Made by a program: the position numbers and the translations under genes. This document shows positions 23,105 through 27,929 of a stretch of DNA of 27,929 nucleotides, one piece after another. The stretch comes from GCA-020356105 sp964347475. Lineage in GTDB: Bacteria > Pseudomonadota > Alphaproteobacteria > UBA8366 > JADFVY01. The stretch covers positions 1 through 27,929 of the forward strand of contig CAYFYY010000055.1 in assembly GCA_964347475.1 (NCBI GenBank). The letters run 5' to 3'. The notes beneath the pieces are model-generated. The model searched no databases, was not told the DNA's origin, and worked only from the letters and a program-made list of their open reading frames with translations. Numbering within the stretch: the stretch's first letter is position 1; each line of letters starts with the position of its first letter.

Positions 23105-24283
23105 TCACCCCCACTCGAGGGTGAGCGCGTCGTCCGCGGCTTGGCGCACGCGCGTGCCGAAGCGCCGGCCCTCGCGGGTGAGAACGTCTGCGAGCCATGC
23201 CGCATCGGCAGGTACCGCGCGGTTCAGCCGGAACTTGCGGATCTGCAGCGGCACCATGTCGAGCCGCTCAAGTACCCCGTCGGACTGGCGGACAGTCGGC
23301 AGGTACATCAGCACGAGGTCGTCGCGGTACGCCTCGTAGCCGCGGATGCCCTCGTAATCGTTAAGGAAGTCCCCGGCGCCATAGAGGATCAGCTTGCCGG
23401 AATGGACATCGACGGCCTGCCGGTGATGCGCCGAGTGGCCGAACACGAGGTCGACCCCGGCCCGATCGATCAAACCGCGGGCAAAGGACACGCGATCGCG
23501 CGGTATCTCGTAACCCCAATTGCCGCCCCAGTGCAGCGAGACGATGGTGAAATCGCCCGCGCGCCTGTTCTTTCGTACCAGGGTGGAAATGTTATCAAGC
23601 GTGCGGTCGCCCAGATCGGTGAGGAAATTGACGCCGGGTCGCTCGGTCGTCGCGGCCCAGGCGCGGGGCACGCCGCTCGATGGCGCGCCGAACGCGAACA
23701 CGACGAGGCGCCCGCTCGGCAGCGGCATGAGCGCCGGCGCCGCCGCTTCGTCGAGGGAGCGCCCAGCGCCCGTGCTCGCAATGCCGGCGCCGGCGAGGCT
23801 GTCCAGCGTCTCCTCGAGCCCACGTACGCCCCAGTCCAGAACGTGGTTGTTGGCGAGGATGCAGCAATCGATCCGAGCTGCGGCGAGCACCGGGACATTA
23901 AGGGGGTTCATCCTGTAGTTGATGCCTTTGGGTTCGGGTTCGGCGCTGGTGGTCACGGCGGTCTCGAGGTTGATCAGCCGAACCGCCGGCGCGCGCCGAT
24001 CGAGCTCGGCCAGAGCATCGCCCCAGACATAGGTGAAGTCGACGGGCCGGGAAATCCGGCCATTGGTCGCTTCGGCCAGTGCCAGATAGTCGACGGCCGA
24101 AGTGACATAGTCCTCGTAAAGCTGCGGCTCGCACGGATGGGGGAGCGTCTGGTCGATGCCGCGGCCGGTCATCACGTCGCCGGCAAGGAACAACGTTATC
24201 CGGCCCGGCGAACCGGACGGGGCCGGCGACGTCTGGCGCATGTCCAGCGCATGCGCGCCAGCCGGCGGATCGGAAGCGGGCAT
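23105..24283 (-). CDS. CapA-family (PGA_cap) metallophosphatase-fold protein
   Basis: A 392-residue protein of the poly-gamma-glutamate synthesis CapA family, which has a calcineurin-like metallophosphoesterase fold. Motifs in order: GDVM at 35-38 (FLAGDVMTGRGID), NLETAVT, ANNHVLDWG, SLHWGGNWGYEIP, and FGHSAHHRQAVDV. No signal peptide is obvious, and the first 25 residues are Pro/Ala-rich, so an internal start (ATG near 24241) is possible. No capB or capC gene is nearby, and many bacteria have this family without a capsule, so a role in gamma-glutamyl polymer synthesis should not be assumed. It is third in the folE transcript, 51 bases after the acidic protein. Confidence 0.86.
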   Translation of the reverse strand: MPASDPPAGAHALDMRQTSPAPSGSPGRITLFLAGDVMTGRGIDQTLPHPCEPQLYEDYVTSAVDYLALAEATNGRISRPVDFTYVWGDALAELDRRAPAVRLINLETAVTTSAEPEPKGINYRMNPLNVPVLAAARIDCCILANNHVLDWGVRGLEETLDSLAGAGIASTGAGRSLDEAAAPALMPLPSGRLVVFAFGAPSSGVPRAWAATTERPGVNFLTDLGDRTLDNISTLVRKNRRAGDFTIVSLHWGGNWGYEIPRDRVSFARGLIDRAGVDLVFGHSAHHRQAVDVHSGKLILYGAGDFLNDYEGIRGYEAYRDDLVLMYLPTVRQSDGVLERLDMVPLQIRKFRLNRAVPADAAWLADVLTREGRRFGTRVRQAADDALTLEWG

Positions 24284-24334
24284 AGCCCAGTCTACTCGCC
24301 GGCGCCGGCTCGCGCCAGAGCGTCTGCCGAGCGG

Positions 24335-24727
24335 TCAACCCTTGCCGGACAGCCGTCTGTCGAGGGCCCGCAGATATTTGCGATCGTCGTCGGAAAACGT
24401 GCCGTCAGCAATGTCGGCCTTGTAGCCCTCCATCTCGTGACGGAAATCCTCGGTGATGCCGGGCCGCGCCAGAAGCTTGTCGATCAGGGCCAGCACCTCA
24501 CCCTCACCCTCACCGGCCGGCGCCGCCGCCGTCTCCGAAACCGGCGCCGCGTCTGCTTCATCGTCTGTACCGTCGTCTTCCGGGACCAGCAGTTGATCCC
24601 AGGTGGTTCCGGATTCGGTGACGGACGCGTGGAGTCTATGCGCTGCTTCCAGCACCGCGGCATCGTCTTGGTCGCCCAGTTGCTCTAGCAGCGCGATGAT
24701 CTCTTCCCGGTTCAGGGGTTCCGTCAT
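24335..24727 (-). CDS. Acidic protein of unknown function (130 aa)
   Basis: I do not recognise a family. It is a 130-residue, strongly acidic protein: an N-terminal helical part (NREEIIALLEQLGDQDDAAV), a central low-complexity run of Asp/Glu/Ala/Gly (about 50-75), and a C-terminal helical part ending in DDDRKYLRALDRRLSGKG. The ATG at 24727 has AAAGGA at 6-7 bases; a start at 24778 would overlap folE. It lies 34 bases after folE and 51 before the CapA-like gene, all minus strand, so probably co-transcribed. The shape, with two helical ends and a disordered acidic middle, suggests a protein-protein adaptor, but that is a guess. Confidence 0.65.
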   Translation of the reverse strand: MTEPLNREEIIALLEQLGDQDDAAVLEAAHRLHASVTESGTTWDQLLVPEDDGTDDEADAAPVSETAAAPAGEGEGEVLALIDKLLARPGITEDFRHEMEGYKADIADGTFSDDDRKYLRALDRRLSGKG

Positions 24728-24761
24728 GGGTGTCCTTTCGTGCGGGTTTATGCCGGGTCGT

Positions 24762-25391
24762 TCATCCGACGTTGACATGCGGGTGGCCGATCATGGCGAG
24801 GAACTCGCGGCGGGTGCTCGGATCGTTGCGGAACGCGCCGAGCATGCGGCTGGTCACCATGTTGACGCCGCCGCGGCGCACGCCGCGTGTCGTCATGCAG
24901 TGATGCGCCGCATCGATCACCACGGCGACGCCGTGCGGCTCCAGCACGTCCTGGATGGTGTCGGCGATCTCCGCCGTCATCTTTTCCTGGATCTGCAAGC
25001 GTCGTGCAAACGCCTCGACGATGCGTGCCAGCTTGGAGATGCCAACGACGCGCTTACGCGGCAAGTAAGCGACGTGTGCGCGGCCGATGATCGGCAGCAT
25101 GTGGTGCTCGCAGTGGCTCTCAAAGCCGATGTCGCGCAGCACCACCATCTCGTCGTAGCCGGCGATCTCCTCGAAGGTGCGGGCCAGGATCTCGCGCGGA
25201 TCCAGGTCGTAGCCGGCACCGAACTCCTCCCAGGCGCGGGTCACGCGGCCCGGCGTATCGAGCAGCCCTTCGCGCGCGGGATCGTCGCCGATCCAGCGGA
25301 TCAGCGTGCGCACCGCGGACTCGGCCTCCTCGCGCGTAGGGCGCGGGGCGGACCCGGCCTTCAATGTATCCCTTGCGGCATCCGACGGCAT
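24762..25391 (-). CDS. folE: GTP cyclohydrolase I
   Basis: A 209-residue enzyme that turns GTP into 7,8-dihydroneopterin triphosphate, the first step to folate and to queuosine-type compounds. Zinc ligands are visible: Cys94 and His97 in SHCEHHM and Cys165 in DAAHHCMTTRG; the 71-residue distance between the cysteines matches the Escherichia coli enzyme (110 to 181). The fold landmarks ARIVEAFARRLQIQEKMT and TPGRVTRAWEEF are also present. The ATG at 25391 is preceded by CAGGAG at 11 bases; an upstream ATG at 25415 has none. It heads a likely transcript with the acidic protein and the CapA-like gene, and its promoter faces two TGTCAG inverted repeats. Confidence 0.95.
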   Translation of the reverse strand: MPSDAARDTLKAGSAPRPTREEAESAVRTLIRWIGDDPAREGLLDTPGRVTRAWEEFGAGYDLDPREILARTFEEIAGYDEMVVLRDIGFESHCEHHMLPIIGRAHVAYLPRKRVVGISKLARIVEAFARRLQIQEKMTAEIADTIQDVLEPHGVAVVIDAAHHCMTTRGVRRGGVNMVTSRMLGAFRNDPSTRREFLAMIGHPHVNVG

Positions 25392-25453
25392 GGCGATCAG
25401 TACTCCTGCTGGCATTCGAACGGTTCCGGCGTAACCTAGTGCGCCGCTGCCGC

Positions 25454-25476
25454 GATGTCAGCCTTTAGCTGACATC
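25454..25476. promoter_or_regulatory. Perfect 9-base inverted repeat in the folE/binding-protein spacer
   Basis: GATGTCAGC, spacer CTTTA, GCTGACATC. It lies about 63 bases before folE and about 110 before the divergent binding-protein gene. It could be an operator or a hairpin; there is no T-tract. Confidence 0.5.
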
Positions 25477-25496
25477 TTCAAACGCCATCACAGTTG

Positions 25497-25523
25497 TGTC
25501 AGTGGGATTTTGCATGGCTGACA
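25497..25523. promoter_or_regulatory. Second TGTCAG inverted repeat in the same spacer
   Basis: TGTCAG, 15 bases, CTGACA. It repeats the core of the neighbouring palindrome with a wider spacer, giving four TGTCAG half-sites in about 70 bases. This could be a two-operator arrangement for one dimeric regulator. Confidence 0.4.
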
Positions 25524-25587
25524 GGCGCGGCCGATGCCGGTAGGGTCGGCGGCGGACGGAACCGACGACGACCGGGAGAAACGAACG

Positions 25588-26790
25588 ATGCAGATCAAAC
25601 CGATCCTGACGCTTGCCTTGCTGATGACATTGGCGGCGGCTTCGGGCGTAAGCGCGCAGGCGTTCGACTGGACCGAGGTGACGGCCAAGGCCCGCGGCCA
25701 GGAGGTGTACTGGAATGCCTGGGGCGGGGATGAGCGGATCAACGCCTATATCGCCTGGGTCGGTGAGCGGGTGCAAGCCGAGTTTGGCGTGACCCTGCGC
25801 CACGTCAAACTGTCCGATACCGCCGAGGCGGTGCGCAAGGTGCTGGCCGAAAAGACCGCCGGCAAGCATGCGGGCGGGTCGGTCGACCTGATCTGGATCA
25901 ACGGTGAGAATTTCAAGGCGATGAAGGATCAGGGTCTGCTGTTCGGTCCATTCGCGGAGCAGCTGCCGAATTTCGCGCTGGTCGACGTCGAGAACAAGCC
26001 GACGACACGACTCGATTTCACGGTCCCGACCGAAGGGCTCGAGGCGCCGTGGGGCATGGCCAAGCTGAACTTCATCTATGACAGCGCCGTGCTCGAGACT
26101 CCACCGCGCAGCATGGCAGCTATCCTCGCCCATGCGAAGGCGCATCCGGGACGTATCGCCTATCCGGCGCCGCCGGACTTCATCGGCTCGACCTTCCTGA
26201 AGCAGGTGGTCTACGAGACCGCGGCCGACGCGTCGGCTTTGCAACGTCCCGCCGGGGCCGATTTCGAGGCCGTCACTGCGCCGATGTGGGCCTATCTCGA
26301 CGCGTTGACGCCGCATCTGTGGCGCGGCGGCAGGGTCTATCCGAAGAACGGGCCGGCGCTGATCCGGCTGCTCGACGACGGCGAGGTCGACATCGCCATA
26401 TCGTTCTACCCGGCCGAGGCCTCCTCGGCGATCGCGGCCGGCCTTCTGCCCGAGACCGCGCGCAGTTTCGTGCTCGACGGCGGCACCATCGGCAATACCC
26501 ATTTCGTCGCCATCCCATACAACGCCAAGGCGCGCGAGGGGGCCATGGTGGTCGCCAACTTCCTGATGTCGCCCGAGGCCCAGGCGCGCAAGGAGAATCC
26601 CGAGGTCTGGGGCGACAATACGGTGCTCGCGGTCGACCGGCTCGACGCGGCCGGCAGAAAGCTGTTCGCGGGCCTGCCGCTCGGCGCCGCGACCCTGCCG
26701 CCCGAGGCGCTCGGCCCGACCCTGCCGGAGCCGCATCCGAGCTGGATGACCCGCATCGAGGAAACGTGGCTCGCCCGCTACGGCTCGTGA
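25588..26790 (+). CDS. Periplasmic substrate-binding protein, YnjB-like ABC type
   Basis: A 400-residue solute-binding protein with a signal peptide (QIKPILTLALLMTLAAAS, cleavage near 23 after VSA). It resembles the YnjB group of extracellular binding proteins: GQEVYWNAWGGDERINAYI at the start, GSVDLIWINGENF, GLEAPWGMAKLNFIYDS and NFLMSPEAQARKENPEVWGD. The ATG at 25588 has CGGGAGA upstream. Family members take up small compounds (thiamine-like or polyamine-like ligands have been suggested for relatives), and the ligand is not predictable here. The usual permease and ATPase genes do not follow; the next 384 bases are repeats. No TPP-riboswitch motif is seen upstream. It is divergent from folE. 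Confidence 0.87.
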   Translation: MQIKPILTLALLMTLAAASGVSAQAFDWTEVTAKARGQEVYWNAWGGDERINAYIAWVGERVQAEFGVTLRHVKLSDTAEAVRKVLAEKTAGKHAGGSVDLIWINGENFKAMKDQGLLFGPFAEQLPNFALVDVENKPTTRLDFTVPTEGLEAPWGMAKLNFIYDSAVLETPPRSMAAILAHAKAHPGRIAYPAPPDFIGSTFLKQVVYETAADASALQRPAGADFEAVTAPMWAYLDALTPHLWRGGRVYPKNGPALIRLLDDGEVDIAISFYPAEASSAIAAGLLPETARSFVLDGGTIGNTHFVAIPYNAKAREGAMVVANFLMSPEAQARKENPEVWGDNTVLAVDRLDAAGRKLFAGLPLGAATLPPEALGPTLPEPHPSWMTRIEETWLARYGS

Positions 26791-26812
26791 TGACGTCGAT
26801 TCGGCGGCGCGG

Positions 26813-26855
26813 CCTCACCCTTCGAGACGGGCCTGCGGCCTTCCTCAGGGTGAGG
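26813..26855. repeat. REP-like palindrome, copy 1
   Basis: A 43-base element starting CCTCACCCTTCGAGAC and ending CTTCCTCAGGGTGAGG; its two ends are inverted copies. It is the inverse orientation of the element at 26880-26922 and related to 4131-4220. Confidence 0.75.
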
Positions 26856-26879
26856 CTCGAAGAGCGTCAACGATACGTG

Positions 26880-26922
26880 CCTCATGCTGAGGAGCGGCGC
26901 AGCCGCGTCTCGAAGTATGAGG
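26880..26922. repeat. REP-like palindrome, copy 2 (opposite orientation)
   Basis: A 43-base element starting CCTCATGCTGAGGAGC and ending GTCTCGAAGTATGAGG. It is the reverse-oriented partner of copy 1, 24 bases away, so the two form an inverted pair like BIME arrangements. Confidence 0.75.
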
Positions 26923-27021
26923 TCGCGCCGATGCGATTGAGGCCAACTTAACGGATTGCGGACTAGAGTATCGTCCGTTCAGGTGGAGGCAAGATTCCCC
27001 TCGTCAGGGCGGTGAGTTCCA

Positions 27022-27118
27022 CCCCCACCCTGCCCTCCCCCATCAAGGTGGAGGGAAATTTCTTTGTCGTGGCAACAACTTACCCCCTCCCTTGGTGGGA
27101 GGGGGCAGGGGGAGGGGG
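27022..27118. repeat. Inverted repeat of purine/pyrimidine runs
   Basis: Left arm CCCCCACCCTGCCCTCCCCC and right arm GGAGGGGGCAGGGGGAGGGG are inverted copies with mismatches. In between are AAGGTGGAGGG and CCCTCCCTTGG. It matches a widespread class of intergenic repeats in GC-rich proteobacteria. The remainder of 26923-27021 has nothing recognisable. Confidence 0.6.
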
Positions 27119-27131
27119 ACATAAGAGACCC

Positions 27132-27147
27132 GCCGGCGAACGCCGGC
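27132..27147 (-). terminator. GC hairpin downstream of the nitroreductase gene
   Basis: GCCGGC-GTTC-GCCGGC on the minus strand, about 28 bases after the stop codon, followed by GGGTCTCTTATG. The stem is perfect, the T-tract poor. Confidence 0.4.
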
Positions 27148-27174
27148 TCCGATTCCATCCTGTCGGATAACGCG

Positions 27175-27929
27175 CTAATCGAGATTGAGCTCCTGGCGGC
27201 GCAGCCAGTTGCGGAACCCGGGACGTTCCGGGACCGACAGCTGCCGCGCCACGTTCTCGGACCAGACGCCGCGCGCGGCGATCCCGTAGCGGTCGACGTG
27301 GCGCTGCTTCTCCGGCGGGATCGGTTTTTCCGCGAAGACCCGGTCGTCATAGGCGTCGACCGCCGCCTCCAGCCCGGAGTCGTCGTAGCGGTCCTCGTGA
27401 ACCACGACGGACGGCGGCAGGCGCAGCGAGATGTCCGCCTCCCCCTCTGGCCAGCCGGCGGCCAGCCCGGCGATCGGGAACACGCCGGTCGGCAGCGCCA
27501 GCAGGTCCCGCAGCGCATCGAGGTCGTTGCGCACGACGCTGAGCGGGCAGCAGCCGAGCCCGAGCGCCTCGGCGGCACTGATGAAGCACTGCATGGCGAG
27601 CGCCGCATCGACGGCCGCGTTCATGAAGGTGTCGACGTTGTCGTTGCGGTGCGCGTAGCCCCGCTGCGCCGCGATCCGGCGGCCGCGCCGGACGTCGCCC
27701 AGGAAGACCAGCAGCAGCGGCGCCGTCGCCGCCCACGCGGCCTGGGGGATCAGCTCCAGGAACCGGACGCGGCGGGCCTGCTCCTTGAGCACGACGATCG
27801 AATACTGCTGCAGGTTCGATTTGGTCGGCGCCGACTGCGCGCAGGCCAGCAGGGCCGCCAGCAGGCCGTCGGGCACCGGCGCGGGCCGGAAGCGCCGCAC
27901 GCAGCGCCGCGACAGGATGTGCGAGACCG
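27175..27929 (-). CDS. Nitroreductase-family flavoprotein (5' end outside window)
   Basis: The frame is open to the right edge, and the residues before the GTG at 27900 (VSHILSRRCVRRFRPAPVPD) fit the family, so the gene starts outside the window; 251 codons plus a stop are present. Seen: RRFRPAPVPDGLLAALLACAQSAPTKSNLQ, the FMN-contacting N-terminal motif, then NAAVDAALAMQCFISAAEALGLGCCPLS and VFPIAGLAAGWP, the usual order in nitroreductases of the NfsA/NADPH type. They reduce nitro- or quinone-type compounds with FMN. The C-terminal part (RQLSVPERPGFRNWLRRQELNLD) is short and basic. Substrate unknown. A GC hairpin follows, then the repeat spacer. Confidence 0.85.
   Translation of the reverse strand, partial: VSHILSRRCVRRFRPAPVPDGLLAALLACAQSAPTKSNLQQYSIVVLKEQARRVRFLELIPQAAWAATAPLLLVFLGDVRRGRRIAAQRGYAHRNDNVDTFMNAAVDAALAMQCFISAAEALGLGCCPLSVVRNDLDALRDLLALPTGVFPIAGLAAGWPEGEADISLRLPPSVVVHEDRYDDSGLEAAVDAYDDRVFAEKPIPPEKQRHVDRYGIAARGVWSENVARQLSVPERPGFRNWLRRQELNLD

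Noticed and set aside
25392..25587. TPP riboswitch upstream of the YnjB-like binding protein
   Set aside because: The conserved CTGAGA and related blocks of the THI element are absent.

Overview
The window looks like chromosomal DNA of a GC-rich alphaproteobacterium. The clues are the argD-argF-hslO gene order, a FixL-type PAS sensor kinase, three perfect CtrA-type motifs (TTAA-N7-TTAA) and several families of alphaproteobacterial intergenic palindromes. I cannot name the order with confidence; Rhodospirillales-like is a guess. A run of 10 N marks an assembly join at 20098-20107. I see no integrase, transposase, rRNA, tRNA or CRISPR array.

Left part (1-4700): the tail of katG, a SAM-dependent methyltransferase, then a tight two-gene unit. 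Its first gene encodes a 131-residue protein whose C-terminus resembles ubiquitin and ends exactly in Gly-Gly. Its second encodes an 815-residue DUF4132 protein. A CtrA-type site precedes the pair. Two families of palindromic repeats and a 65-residue orphan follow.

Left-middle (4771-11284, all minus strand): an EamA-type transporter, then a long co-directional run argD > argF > hslO > lipoprotein > homocysteine S-methyltransferase > recX. Three of its junctions overlap, which suggests translational coupling.

Centre (11599-19193): a soluble hybrid histidine kinase whose PAS domain keeps the FixL heme ligand; an AhpD-like peroxidase-related protein; two tiny 48-residue membrane proteins that are paralogues of one another; two consecutive ABC-2 permeases with no ATPase gene; a solitary Cas1-like protein that has lost two of its three metal ligands; and TrkH. 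A CtrA-type site lies between the permeases and the Cas1-like gene.

Right part (19429-27929): a membrane-anchored coiled-coil protein broken by the assembly gap; a C39-like cysteine peptidase fused to two hydrophobic helices and a new C-terminal region; a small unknown; an exported dienelactone hydrolase-like protein; a minus-strand folE > acidic protein > CapA-like unit; a solitary periplasmic binding protein divergent from folE, with two inverted repeats of one half-site between them; a repeat-rich spacer; and a nitroreductase cut by the window edge.

Most promising: the ubiquitin-like/DUF4132 pair, the orphan degenerate Cas1, the twin 48-residue proteins and the peptidase fusion.
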